The position numbers and the translations under genes are program-made. The notes beneath the pieces were generated by a model that saw nothing but the letters and a program-made list of their open reading frames with translations, did no database searches and was not told the DNA's origin. A DNA stretch of 38,000 bases from a virus: IMG/VR virus record IMGVR_UViG_3300022750_000026, positions 1 to 38,000 of that record, one strand, 5' to 3'. Positions 7,765 through 14,595 of this stretch are shown here, piece by piece. Position 1 is the stretch's first letter, and each line of letters begins with the position of its first letter.

Positions 7765-7779
7765 CTCCGGCGACAGGAG
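7765..7779 (-). promoter_or_regulatory. SD-pairing hairpin before ssb (loop TGTCGCC)
   Basis: On the minus strand CTCC-TGTCGCC-GGAG pairs the ssb Shine-Dalgarno GGAG in a 4-bp stem. The same design, with GTCGCC in the loop and the SD in the 3' arm, precedes the genes starting at 9174 and 14546. It could limit translation or bind a protein. Confidence 0.45.
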
Positions 7780-7791
7780 TTAGAAAAGGGA

Positions 7792-7821
7792 ACGCGCCGG
7801 GGGTTGGCCCTCCCGGCGCGT
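7792..7821 (-). terminator. Hairpin terminator upstream of ssb
   Basis: ACGCGCCGGG and CCCGGCGCGT form a perfect 10-bp stem with a 10-base loop. On the minus strand TTCCCTTTTC follows. It lies between the 255-residue gene (stop at 7828) and ssb. Because no good promoter is seen between this hairpin and ssb, it probably works as a partial terminator that sets ssb, polymerase and Z-gene levels. Confidence 0.7.
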
Positions 7822-7827
7822 CGGGTG

Positions 7828-8595
7828 TTACATGTCGGCTGGATCGACGTAATCGGCAGCTGGCTCGGATTTGCGCGACACGTCGCGCTTGCCGGTCTTC
7901 ACTGCTTCATACACCGCTTCGGCACGCTTGAACAGGGACTCAGGAACGAACCCCAATTGCTTCACGGACCAGTTGAAGTAGTCGCCCTTCGGCCCGGTGT
8001 CCTGAATCACACTCAGACGGTACGCACGACCGAAACGATCGCCGCCGCCGTTCTGAACCATGGTGTTCCACTTGCGGCTAGGTTTCAGCTGCGAGCGGGA
8101 CATGGAAATCACAACATCTTCGCAGTGAGGTTTGGCCTCGGTGTGGTCCGAATGGACCATAATGCAGAAATGTTGGTGGGTGTAGGACACATCCCAAGCC
8201 GAAGGGTTTTCCTGCGCTTGAATCCACTCCTCGGCCTGTTCTTCGGTGTCGGTTGCGACACCGAAGCCCCCGCCCTGCTTGCGATCCTTCCACGCCACGT
8301 ATTCACCCCGGAAAAAGCAGGGGATGACGATGACGTTACCATCAGCATAAAGCGCATTGCTGGAGGTATTGAAGATCATGCCTTCTTCGGCGCCGTCGAT
8401 GTACGCATCCTCGTTCTTTTTGCGCTGAGGCGAAAGATCTTGGATGATCGACAGTCGGGGAAGCGACATGTCATCGGAGGTTACACCCTCACTGCCGCGA
8501 CCGGTGTCGGTCACGTAATCGGGGCGCTCGTTGCCGCCAAACAGGGCGAGTTCGGTTTCGGCGTTCTGTGTAGCCACTTCGTTCTTCTTAGCCAT
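7828..8595 (-). CDS. Conserved replication-region protein, 255 aa
   Basis: Not assigned to a named family. The product is soluble, with an acidic, flexible N-terminus (about 1-40), a core with SLPRLSIIQDLSP, GNVIVIPCFFRGEYVAWKDRKQGGG and RKWNTMVQNGGGDRFGRAYRLSVI, and a charged C-terminus ending DPADM. Phage proteins of this kind sit beside ssb and polymerase genes, and a role on single-stranded DNA or in recombination is possible, but no motif proves it. It is the second gene of the transcription unit that starts at promoter D and is followed by a terminator hairpin before ssb. Confidence 0.75.
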   Translation of the reverse strand: MAKKNEVATQNAETELALFGGNERPDYVTDTGRGSEGVTSDDMSLPRLSIIQDLSPQRKKNEDAYIDGAEEGMIFNTSSNALYADGNVIVIPCFFRGEYVAWKDRKQGGGFGVATDTEEQAEEWIQAQENPSAWDVSYTHQHFCIMVHSDHTEAKPHCEDVVISMSRSQLKPSRKWNTMVQNGGGDRFGRAYRLSVIQDTGPKGDYFNWSVKQLGFVPESLFKRAEAVYEAVKTGKRDVSRKSEPAADYVDPADM

Positions 8596-8634
8596 TATCT
8601 TATATCCTAGATTTGGTTAACCGTTCGGTTGCGT

Positions 8635-9174
8635 TTACTTTTTGGTTACGCTTGCACGCATGAAAGGTGTGTACTTGACGAGCTTGCAGATCTTGTCGAA
8701 GAGAGTTTCGTCATCTTCTACTTCTGCAGGGGGGTCAAATTCCACATTTTCTTCCGATGCGGCCTTCTCCAAATCCTTGACGATGGACTTGAGGGAAGAC
8801 GAGTTGACGGTTTCCTTGACGATGTCAGGGTAGCCGTTTTCCTTGAGGAACTTGAACAGATCCTCTTGGCATTCTTTCGGTTGGGTGCAGTAGGCATCTT
8901 TGGAAATGCCGAGGCGCCCGATGCCTGCAATGTTCATCGACGTCACTTCATCCTTGAGGAAGCGCTCAGGCACGACACGCAGGCGGATGACGTCGAGTTC
9001 CTTATTCAGGCGAGTGTTCTCATCGTCGGCGGCCTTGGCCTGCGTGGCCAGCACCAACATGCGGGCTGCGAGTTTAGGGTAAGGCTGCTCTTTGTACTCG
9101 TTGTACCACTTGAGCGAAAGATCGACCACCTCGGGGGCGTCATCCAGATCATCGAATTCTTGGGGTTCAGACAT
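8635..9174 (-). CDS. Conserved phage protein, first gene of the replication operon
   Basis: The product has 179 residues with an acidic N-terminus, a long helix (about 35-65), then KDEVTSMNIAGIGRLGI, which reads as a beta hairpin, and a helix with EDLFKFLKENGYPDIVKETVNSSSL. Phage proteins with this 'G(I/V)GR' hairpin and a following 'TVN..SL' segment are common near replication genes and have no settled function. The gene follows promoter D. Its SD (GAGGA) lies in a CCTC-AGTCGCC-GAGG hairpin. Confidence 0.78.
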   Translation of the reverse strand: MSEPQEFDDLDDAPEVVDLSLKWYNEYKEQPYPKLAARMLVLATQAKAADDENTRLNKELDVIRLRVVPERFLKDEVTSMNIAGIGRLGISKDAYCTQPKECQEDLFKFLKENGYPDIVKETVNSSSLKSIVKDLEKAASEENVEFDPPAEVEDDETLFDKICKLVKYTPFMRASVTKK

Positions 9175-9181
9175 TGTATGT

Positions 9182-9196
9182 CCTCGGCGACTGAGG
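9182..9196 (-). promoter_or_regulatory. SD-pairing hairpin (loop AGTCGCC)
   Basis: On the minus strand CCTC-AGTCGCC-GAGG places the Shine-Dalgarno GAGG in a 4-bp stem, seven bases before the ATG at 9174. It matches the leader design seen before ssb and before the gene starting at 14546. Confidence 0.42.
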
Positions 9197-9229
9197 GTGA
9201 GAGGTCACGGGGCCGCGACCAGAATCTGT

Positions 9230-9282
9230 ATTATATCATGCACGAAACGGCGGTGTCAAGCGAGATTTAACTACCGTTCGTC
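9230..9282 (-). promoter_or_regulatory. Promoter D: TTGACA / TATAAT with distal CGGTAG element
   Basis: On the minus strand TTGACA (9259-9254) and TATAAT (9235-9230) are both perfect and 18 bp apart. GACGAACGGTAGTT lies 12 bp further upstream than in the other family members (36 bp from CGGTA to the -10). It should drive the whole replication and Z operon. Sequence after the -10 (ACAG then TTCTGG) matches promoter C. Confidence 0.88.
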
Positions 9283-9563
9283 GGGCGCCAAAAAATTTCA
9301 CCCCACTGCATCACGTAACACCCGTGATAGTCGCCGACTCGAATGACCATAGTAGTATCGCCTGACAGCAGACGTACTGATACGAATTTCCCGTCCCATG
9401 GGCCGCCCTCGGCCCGGCGTTTTATGGACTTCAACTCTGGCTTTGGTTTTGAGCGAAAGTTGGGCAGGGTCATTTTGGGGATCTTGCGCATTTTTGGCGG
9501 CATGAATGTCCGATGCCGGATTTTCGTTTTTCTGCCAGTTATAGATTTAGTCATGCCGACCAT
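9267..9563 (-). CDS. Basic protein with C-terminal GGPWDGK domain
   Basis: The product has 98 residues. The first 50 are very rich in Lys and Arg (KMRKIPKMTLPNFRSKPKPELKS as a type), which suggests nucleic-acid contact. The C-terminal half starts with RRAEGGPWDGK and is beta-rich (VSVRLL, MVIRVG, CYVMQWGEIFW). The GGPWxGK motif recurs in the gene at 16914-17180. Function is unknown. Start and previous stop form TAATG, so translation is probably coupled to the HNH gene. The end overlaps the upstream element of promoter D. Confidence 0.68.
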   Translation of the reverse strand: MVGMTKSITGRKTKIRHRTFMPPKMRKIPKMTLPNFRSKPKPELKSIKRRAEGGPWDGKFVSVRLLSGDTTMVIRVGDYHGCYVMQWGEIFWRPTNGS

Positions 9564-9901
9564 TAGTCACCCCTTATTCTTCTATACAGCACGGCGTTGC
9601 CGCGCATTGTGTTTACTTGGGCTGTCACCGGCTCCAAATGGTCCGGGTTGCAGCAATTGCGGGTGCGGCAGTGCGGCAGATGATCAAGCAGTAGCTCGCG
9701 GTCATACTCTCCTTTGAATAGGACGTACATTTCGATATGGGCCATTTTGCGGTTGCGGATTCCGGGGCGCGGGCGAACCAGAAAGGTGCCGTATCCGTTC
9801 CGGTTAATCTCGCCCTGCCATAGCCAACATCCTTTGACCGGGCACACTGTGTATGCGCCTTTGGCCACTAAGTTAATGAAGACCTGCGCCTCTACGCACA
9901 T
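9563..9901 (-). CDS. HNH homing-type endonuclease
   Basis: The product has 112 residues. The pattern CWLWQG...GYG...KMAHIEMY, then DHLPHC...CCNPDHLEPVT...N, is the HNH_3 beta-beta-alpha metal fold with zinc-type cysteines. Free-standing enzymes of this kind cut a target site and help their own gene spread. No intron or split gene is visible next to it. The ATG overlaps the stop of the upstream 43-residue gene by 10 bp. Confidence 0.88.
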   Translation of the reverse strand: MCVEAQVFINLVAKGAYTVCPVKGCWLWQGEINRNGYGTFLVRPRPGIRNRKMAHIEMYVLFKGEYDRELLLDHLPHCRTRNCCNPDHLEPVTAQVNTMRGNAVLYRRIRGD

Positions 9902-10023
9902 TTGGGGTAGAACTCGGCGAGGTGCTCAATCATAAGCTCGAATGTCCTGAACTCACCTACAAGCACGCCATCAATCCACAGTTCCAGCATGCGGTTGGGT
10001 TGTTTGATTTCTGATCGTTTCAT
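9892..10023 (-). CDS. 43-residue small protein
   Basis: A short frame found between the HNH and helicase genes. It reads MKRSEIKQPNRMLELW, then IDGVLVGEFRTFELMIEHLAEFYPKCA. It looks like a compact beta-hairpin plus helix. The ATG comes one base after the stop of the 31-residue frame, and the stop overlaps the HNH start, so it fits the operon's tight packing. No family is known. Confidence 0.6.
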   Translation of the reverse strand: MKRSEIKQPNRMLELWIDGVLVGEFRTFELMIEHLAEFYPKCA

Positions 10024-10024
10024 G

Positions 10025-10120
10025 TCATGCCTTCCAATAATAGTCGTTTTCGTCGTTGGATTCCCAATTCTCGCCGTTTGTGGCTATCCATGCAGCCAGC
10101 ATCACAAGCAAGAATCTCAT
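10025..10120 (-). CDS. 31-residue peptide with hydrophobic N-terminus
   Basis: A very short frame whose ATG overlaps the helicase stop as ATGA. The product starts MRFLLVMLAAWIA, a possible signal or membrane anchor, then an acidic Asn-rich part ending DYYWKA. Frame and packing support translation, but codon evidence in so short a gene is weak. Function is unknown. Confidence 0.5.
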   Translation of the reverse strand: MRFLLVMLAAWIATNGENWESNDENDYYWKA

Positions 10121-11601
10121 ATGTAGCCGTCCATGTCAGGGTTAGAGTCGAACATCTTGGATTTATGCGCCAGCGAATCCTTGACGAGTTCGGCCAAGTC
10201 TTTTTTGAGGGTCAGTGCACGACGGATCATGCGATCTTCCTTCACCATGGCCTCAAAGTCGACATAAATGCAGTGATCAGTTTGTCCTGTTCGGTGGTTC
10301 CGGTTCTCCATTTGAATGCGGTCCTCTGATGAGAACGTATTGGAAAAATTAAGTGCGTATTTCGCCGCAGTGAGAGTAAGGCCGATTCCGGCGACCGTCT
10401 GGTTCCCCACAAAAAACTGGCAAGTCGGGTCATCCTGAATGCGGTCAACGGCAACGCGTCGATCTGCGTCGTTAACCGATCCATCGAAGCGCACCACTGC
10501 TGATGCTCCATACTTATCAGCGAGTCTTTGAACAATGCGTTCACGTTCAGGCTCGAAACGTGCCCATACGAGACATTTGGTTCCATGAGGTAGATCCTCG
10601 ATGTATTCGAACATGGCGTCCATTTTTGGGTTATCGCCCGGCATGGTGACCGTGCGATAACCGCCGTTTTCTTGGTCGATCATTGGCAGGCTACCACCAA
10701 CAATCTGCTGAATGCGCGTCATGCGCTCAAGGGCCATTTCTACATACAGCTCGGCCTCTTGTTCCGGCATGACCAGCATGCCTTCATCTTTCAGCTGTCG
10801 AATGGCCTTGCGTTGCTCAGGGGAAAGAGGAACATTAATGACTTGATAGATTTTGTCTGGGATATCGGCACAATCCTTAAGCGCGACGAGGTCTGCATAC
10901 TTGTTGATTCGCCCAGTAAGCTCATCGAGATTCTGGTACTTGACAATTTTTTTGTTCTCAAAGCCTCCCATAATGCAATATCTAGCTCGGAATTGCGCCC
11001 ATTTCGTAATGCCAATGATATTAGGGTTGAGAAACCGAAATTGCGCAAACAAGTCGTGAGGACCCTGCGTGACAGGGGTGCCCGTGAGAATAAGGCGGTA
11101 TTGACCAGTCCAAGCGAGGTTGGTAGCTTTCTTGGTTCGAATGGAGGACGGGTTTTTAATGCGGCTTGATTCATCTTCGACCACCATGGCCTTGCGGCCT
11201 TGCATGTAGGCCAGTACCTTCTCATAGGTCTTGCCTTGTGATAGGGACTCGACGGCCAGCACCAAAAATTCAAGAGTGCGGACGGTGACGCGGGGTCTGG
11301 TAGGGCTAACGCCTTGGCTCAGGGTCTGGACGTGAGTCGGAATATCCGATGCCCACAGCTTTACTTCGCGATCCCAAACTTGCTTGATCGAGTTCGGGCA
11401 GATGATGACCACGAGGTCGATTTCGTTCCACGTGAAACGTGTCTTGGCGACGTGAATTGTGGCGTAGGTCTTGCCTGCGCCCGGTTCCCAAAAGAAGGCG
11501 AACTCGTTAAGCTCCAAAGCTTTGGCGATCCCGCGTTCTTGGTGCTTGCCGGGCTTGCCGACCCATGGCACCTGCGACAGGAGATTTTCGTAGGCGCTCA
11601 T
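10117..11601 (-). CDS. SNF2-type superfamily 2 DNA helicase
   Basis: The product has 494 residues. Walker A is PGAGKT at 40-45, motif II is EDESS near 142-146 (DES in place of DEAH, common in phage SNF2-like helicases), and motif III is LTGTP at 172-176. The second RecA domain has the final NHRTGQ motif. Such enzymes move on double-stranded DNA and take part in phage replication, recombination or chromatin-like remodelling. A parS-like site lies inside the coding region at 11425-11438. It overlaps both neighbours by ATGA. Confidence 0.9.
   Translation of the reverse strand: MSAYENLLSQVPWVGKPGKHQERGIAKALELNEFAFFWEPGAGKTYATIHVAKTRFTWNEIDLVVIICPNSIKQVWDREVKLWASDIPTHVQTLSQGVSPTRPRVTVRTLEFLVLAVESLSQGKTYEKVLAYMQGRKAMVVEDESSRIKNPSSIRTKKATNLAWTGQYRLILTGTPVTQGPHDLFAQFRFLNPNIIGITKWAQFRARYCIMGGFENKKIVKYQNLDELTGRINKYADLVALKDCADIPDKIYQVINVPLSPEQRKAIRQLKDEGMLVMPEQEAELYVEMALERMTRIQQIVGGSLPMIDQENGGYRTVTMPGDNPKMDAMFEYIEDLPHGTKCLVWARFEPERERIVQRLADKYGASAVVRFDGSVNDADRRVAVDRIQDDPTCQFFVGNQTVAGIGLTLTAAKYALNFSNTFSSEDRIQMENRNHRTGQTDHCIYVDFEAMVKEDRMIRRALTLKKDLAELVKDSLAHKSKMFDSNPDMDGYI
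11425..11438. promoter_or_regulatory. parS-like site 1 (GTTCCACGTGAAAC)
   Basis: A perfect match to the 14-bp core GTTYCACGTGRAAC of bacterial chromosomal parS; the outer bases differ from the 16-bp consensus. It lies inside the helicase gene. Confidence 0.6.
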
Positions 11602-11771
11602 TTCGGCAACTCCCGCAATTTCTTGATCACTGACTGTACGTGGGTGATCTGTTGGTTATATTTGCGGGCCATATAATCGCCTTCATCGTTATCCGACGCT
11701 CGCTGTTGCGAAATTAGGGTGATATAGCCGTTAAGAGCTTGGATGGCTTCTTCGATGGGAGTGGCGCTCAT
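11598..11771 (-). CDS. 57-residue coiled-coil-like small protein
   Basis: The product starts MSATPIEEAIQAL and is helical and charged, ending VIKKLRELPK. The start at 11771 is chosen because its ATG overlaps the previous stop (ATGA); a longer in-frame start lies inside the upstream gene. Its stop overlaps the helicase start in the same way. It is likely co-translated with the helicase; no family is known. Confidence 0.68.
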   Translation of the reverse strand: MSATPIEEAIQALNGYITLISQQRASDNDEGDYMARKYNQQITHVQSVIKKLRELPK

Positions 11772-11947
11772 ACCTTCACCCAATCGAAGCACTTTTCCCG
11801 GTCGTCGCCTTGGTTGGGGCGATTGCAGGTGCATGCGGATAGGCGCTTGCAGATGCGGCCATGCTCCTTGATGCCTTTCACGATGTCATAGCCCGGCTCG
11901 CCTTCCCAAACCACAACATTGTTCTGCTTGGTCTTCTTGTCGGCCAT
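11768..11947 (-). CDS. 59-residue protein with four cysteines
   Basis: The product starts MADKKTKQNN and holds CKRLSACTCN and a later KCF, so four Cys could hold a metal. The start at 11947 has GGAG ten bases upstream; the Met three codons earlier is too close to that SD. It follows the hairpin at 11972-12001, so its transcription depends on read-through. Function is unknown. Confidence 0.62.
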   Translation of the reverse strand: MADKKTKQNNVVVWEGEPGYDIVKGIKEHGRICKRLSACTCNRPNQGDDREKCFDWVKV

Positions 11948-11956
11948 ATTTATCAT

Positions 11957-12103
11957 ACTCCGAATAAGGATGAGGCCGACCCACTCTACGGGGTCGGCCT
12001 CAAAGGGGTGACATCAAACCACCTCTCGGTGTTCGCCGTCAGATGTCACCGAAATTGAGCAGGCGAAGGGGTGACCCGCTCATTCACGGCTGTTGGTGCG
12101 CCG
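11957..12103 (-). other. Structured intergenic region with terminator hairpin and long-loop stem
   Basis: Two structures are seen. A perfect 11-bp stem GAGGCCGACCC/GGGTCGGCCTC (11972-12001, 8-base loop) is followed on the minus strand by ATCCTTATT and is a likely weak terminator after the 212-residue gene. A 9-bp stem GGTGACATC/GATGTCACC (12007-12050) encloses 26 bases. AAGGGGTGAC also occurs twice. No convincing gene lies here, although a 14-codon frame starts near 12080. Confidence 0.6.
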
Positions 12104-12742
12104 TTATTTTGGCTGTGCAGGCTCTTTAGGAGCCTTCGGTGCTGGGGCTGGTTTGGCTGCTTTAGCGTCGGCCGCTTTCTTCTCGCGTTCGGCCTTGGCA
12201 TCTGCAGCTTTCTTCTCGCGTTCAGCTTTCAGGCCAGCTTGGACCTTGGCCTTTTCATCGGCTTTGCGTTGCTTTTCAGCGTCGGCCAGTTTGGCAGCTT
12301 CGGCTTGGCGGGCATCCAGCGCTACGCGGAAATCGGTAACTTTCTCGCTGAAAGCCGACTCGATGCGGGCCGCTTTTTCGGCTTCTTTCGAGGCCATGCC
12401 GCCGCGAATCAGGTTGCCGAGGAACATACGTTGCTGGCCGACGTTGCTGGCGCTGTACTTGCCGCGCAGGACGTCTTCGGTGATGCCGACCACATCCGCC
12501 ACGAACGCATAGGTTTCGTCGAGGGTGGCACCGGCAAGGGCGAGCGACACGGCATCGCCGCAGATTTTGGTGCTGGAGCCGGACGCCGATTTGGCGGTTT
12601 GGTAGTTGGTCAGGTCAGGGCGGATGGCTGCGCCTTTCGGGGTGTCGACACCGGCAGCGCCTTCGCCGCCTTCGCCGGCCTCAGACATCAGGCAGTGAGA
12701 CATGGCGGAAATTACGGACAGACCGAGCAAGATGCGTTTCAT
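12104..12742 (-). CDS. Basic Ala/Lys-rich protein with conserved GNxIR domain
   Basis: The product has 212 residues. The start has GAGG eight bases upstream and gives a hydrophobic first 18 residues, which could be a signal or only a helix. The domain at about 45-120 (GDAVSLALAG...DETYAF...GKY...N.GQQRMFLGNLIRGG) is shared with the 201-residue protein at 21394. The C-terminus is rich in Ala and Lys, with the 11-residue unit AEREKKAADAK repeated in tandem, like histone-like tails. It is the first gene after promoter E. A DNA-binding role is inferred, not shown. Confidence 0.75.
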   Translation of the reverse strand: MKRILLGLSVISAMSHCLMSEAGEGGEGAAGVDTPKGAAIRPDLTNYQTAKSASGSSTKICGDAVSLALAGATLDETYAFVADVVGITEDVLRGKYSASNVGQQRMFLGNLIRGGMASKEAEKAARIESAFSEKVTDFRVALDARQAEAAKLADAEKQRKADEKAKVQAGLKAEREKKAADAKAEREKKAADAKAAKPAPAPKAPKEPAQPK

Positions 12743-12800
12743 AGGTATTACCTCAGGGCGGGGGCAGGAAAATTACTGGAATCGTGCTTCCAAGATCTTC

Positions 12801-12841
12801 ATTGTACCACGGCCATCATTTCGTGGGAATTACCGCTCGTC
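12801..12841 (-). promoter_or_regulatory. Promoter E: GACGAGCGGTAATT element plus TGGTACAAT
   Basis: On the minus strand GACGAGCGGTAATT is followed, 24 bp after CGGTA, by TACAAT (12806-12801) with TGG before it. Twenty bases of the upstream element are identical to promoter B. After the -10 it reads GAAG, as in promoter F. It drives the 212-residue gene. Confidence 0.82.
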
Positions 12842-13004
12842 GGGCAAACTTGGCAGCGGCCATTTCGTTCCACCCGGCCAATGCCACCCGTTCGGTTTGG
12901 CTGTTGCAAATGGTCGAGCAGCACCAAACCGAATAGAACGCAGGCCGCATTTGCCTTTTCGGCCGCTTGCGGCAGTCCGGGCACTTATACAGGATTCGAT
13001 ACAT
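12816..13004 (-). CDS. Lar-like zinc-ribbon protein, 62 aa
   Basis: The product starts MYRILYKCPDC, has a second Cys pair (CCSTIC), then AGWNEMAAAKFA, the layout of small Lar-like phage zinc-ribbon proteins (restriction alleviation family; function often only assumed). The start is placed at 13004 because GGAGGTGGCG lies just upstream. It overlaps the previous gene by 20 bp. Its last codons are also part of the promoter E element read in another frame. Confidence 0.68.
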   Translation of the reverse strand: MYRILYKCPDCRKRPKRQMRPAFYSVWCCSTICNSQTERVALAGWNEMAAAKFARRAVIPTK

Positions 13005-13182
13005 CGCCACCTCCCAAATCACGAATTTTGCGCTGCAGGTCGATGATTTCTTGATTGTAGCCTGCAATGGCGCGTTTGTCATTCCGGTAGGCTTGGCCCT
13101 CCGCGTACGGCAGGGCCTCCTGTAGGGACTTAATCCAGCCTCGCCGGACTTCGATTTGGTGTTGCAGGTCTGGTATGTTCAT
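12985..13182 (-). CDS. 65-residue coiled-coil small protein
   Basis: A charged helical product (MNIPDLQHQIEVRRGWIKSL, then a second helix NQEIIDLQRKIRDLG). The start overlaps the previous stop as ATGA, with GGAGG nine bases upstream. No family is recognised. Confidence 0.65.
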   Translation of the reverse strand: MNIPDLQHQIEVRRGWIKSLQEALPYAEGQAYRNDKRAIAGYNQEIIDLQRKIRDLGGGDVSNPV

Positions 13183-13679
13183 ACCTCAGGGCCTCCGAAA
13201 GCAGAATAGATGATCAGGCAGAACCAACCGGCGATAGCCACAACGGCGTAGGCATTGCGCCACCAATACGACCAATAGAGGTCTTCTTGGAGCTGCTTGA
13301 CCTTGTCGGTGCGGATCGACAGCAGGCGAGTCAGGCGCTCCTCGGCCATCGTCATTTTGCGGGGCGCTACCGTGATGACCGGCACGGCGGTTTTGGTCCA
13401 CGCCGCCTGCGCTATATTGTCGTTGAAGCGGGCGTCGTCCGACTCACACCACGCCATCCAGATTTGGAAACCTACGCGGTCGCCGTAGTCAGCACGCAAT
13501 TTTTTAGCTATTTCGGCCCATTCCTCGTGGGTGGCGCTTTTGCATGGCGGCAGCAGGCGCAAAGCCCTGTCGTTGAACGATTCATTTTTTACTTTGTCCA
13601 GTGCCGCCTGCGACACACAGGCAGGACACGGGGTCAGTTCGCTCTTGTAGCAGTGCGGATGCAGCTCGCATTTGTTCAT
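13179..13679 (-). CDS. Membrane-anchored protein with N-terminal Cys/His cluster
   Basis: The product has 166 residues. The N-terminus has CELHPHC and CPAC, a possible zinc site. The middle is soluble and helical (HEEWAEIAKKLRADYGDRVG). The C-terminus holds one membrane helix (about 143-162, YAVVAIAGWFCLIIYSAF), so most of the protein is outside the bilayer on one side. AAGG lies about nine bases before the ATG. The start overlaps the previous frame by 98 bp. Function is unknown. Confidence 0.65.
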   Translation of the reverse strand: MNKCELHPHCYKSELTPCPACVSQAALDKVKNESFNDRALRLLPPCKSATHEEWAEIAKKLRADYGDRVGFQIWMAWCESDDARFNDNIAQAAWTKTAVPVITVAPRKMTMAEERLTRLLSIRTDKVKQLQEDLYWSYWWRNAYAVVAIAGWFCLIIYSAFGGPEV

Positions 13680-14133
13680 GTCTGTCTACCTTGAAAGATG
13701 TGGTGTGCCAGTGGCTTTTGTGATGGCCAATGGTGGATTGGGGGTTGCCGAAGAACGAGTCGTACACGCTCATTCCTTTGTGCAGCCGGCGCCGGACGGA
13801 ACTGTAGGATATCTGGATGAAATCCTTGTAAGTTTCATATACGTCACGGGCCGGCATACACATGCCGCAGATTTCGACCCACAGCAGGCGTTTTATGCGG
13901 GCTTTCTCACTGGCCGCCAACAATGCGACACGGCCAGCCCCGGTCAAAGTTCCCTTACGACGCTCGTAGTATTGTTGACGATGGAGCGAGGCATTTTGCG
14001 GCGGCCACACCAAACCGGGGATCAGCTCGCACATATCAGCGAATTTGGCGGCAGTTACGCCCAAGGTGTCATACGTGGCCTTTTTAGACCACTGCTTCTT
14101 GGCGCAGTCGCGAATGAAAGCCTCGGTATCCAT
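13582..14133 (-). CDS. Helix-turn-helix / NUMOD-like DNA-binding protein
   Basis: The product has 183 residues. The N-terminal part (AFIRDCAKKQWSKKATYDTLGVTAAKFADMC) looks like a helix-turn-helix. A middle region with Cys pair CGMC is followed by the pattern SYSSVRRRLHKGMSVYDSFF, similar to the specificity modules of homing endonucleases, but no HNH or GIY-YIG catalytic core is present. It is probably a DNA-binding protein. The start at 14133 overlaps the upstream stop; a GTG three bases earlier is possible. The last 33 residues overlap the next gene. Confidence 0.62.
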   Translation of the reverse strand: MDTEAFIRDCAKKQWSKKATYDTLGVTAAKFADMCELIPGLVWPPQNASLHRQQYYERRKGTLTGAGRVALLAASEKARIKRLLWVEICGMCMPARDVYETYKDFIQISYSSVRRRLHKGMSVYDSFFGNPQSTIGHHKSHWHTTSFKVDRHEQMRAASALLQERTDPVSCLCVAGGTGQSKK

Positions 14134-14546
14134 CACTCAGAAACCGGGTCTGACAAATAGTCAAACAGGGCCTGTGCATCCCGGAACACTTCATAAGCTT
14201 CCTCGGCAGTAGCCATAAATGTGAATGAATTGTCGTGCAGGTGGTTGTAGTCAGCTCCGACTTGATAGCAAGTCACTTCGCCGCTATCGCCGCGATGACG
14301 GCGCAGATAACTAGGCCCGCTGTGCAGCGGCATGGCGGTGCATACATCTTGGTAGAAACTATCCGTGTCATTGAATTGCTCAAACAAGCGGTGCACAGGG
14401 AAGATATAAGCATACACTGCCCAGCGGTGCACTCCCGATGGTTCGAAACTCGAAAGTGGGGAATGCATTACCTCATGGCGTGACACTGTGACATTAAACT
14501 TGTTGCTTTTTTGCTGCCATTCATCTTTATGTTTAAAATTGTTCAT
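14133..14546 (-). CDS. Conserved phage protein, 137 aa
   Basis: The product starts MNNFKHKDEWQQKSNKF. It has WAVYAYIFPVHRLFEQF, LHSGPSYLRRH, QVGADYNHLHD and a C-terminal helix VFRDAQALFDYLSD, a layout familiar from many phage early regions but without known function. The start at 14546 is chosen because GGGAGA lies upstream; the longer open frame has no ribosome site. The SD is in a hairpin with a TTGTCGCCG loop. Confidence 0.75.
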   Translation of the reverse strand: MNNFKHKDEWQQKSNKFNVTVSRHEVMHSPLSSFEPSGVHRWAVYAYIFPVHRLFEQFNDTDSFYQDVCTAMPLHSGPSYLRRHRGDSGEVTCYQVGADYNHLHDNSFTFMATAEEAYEVFRDAQALFDYLSDPVSE

Positions 14547-14551
14547 TTGTT

Positions 14552-14587
14552 TCTCCCGGCGACAAGGAGAGGCGCCACTTAGGCGCC
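14552..14587 (-). promoter_or_regulatory. Two leader hairpins before the 137-aa gene
   Basis: GGCGCC-N5-GGCGCC (14571-14587) lies just after the ATPase stop. Next to it TCTCC-TTGTCGCCG-GGAGA (14552-14570 as read on minus) pairs the Shine-Dalgarno. No T-run follows the first hairpin, so it is not a clear terminator. Confidence 0.45.
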
Positions 14588-14595
14588 CGCTCAGG

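Noticed and set aside
12040-12085. 14-codon minus-strand frame MSGSPLRLLNFGDI
   Set aside because: Too short, no good ribosome site, and it lies within predicted RNA stems.
12071-13054. 327-codon open frame on the plus strand
   Set aside because: Its Phe/Leu/Gly-rich product is the reverse reading of the Ala/Lys-rich gene at 12104 and it crosses promoter E.
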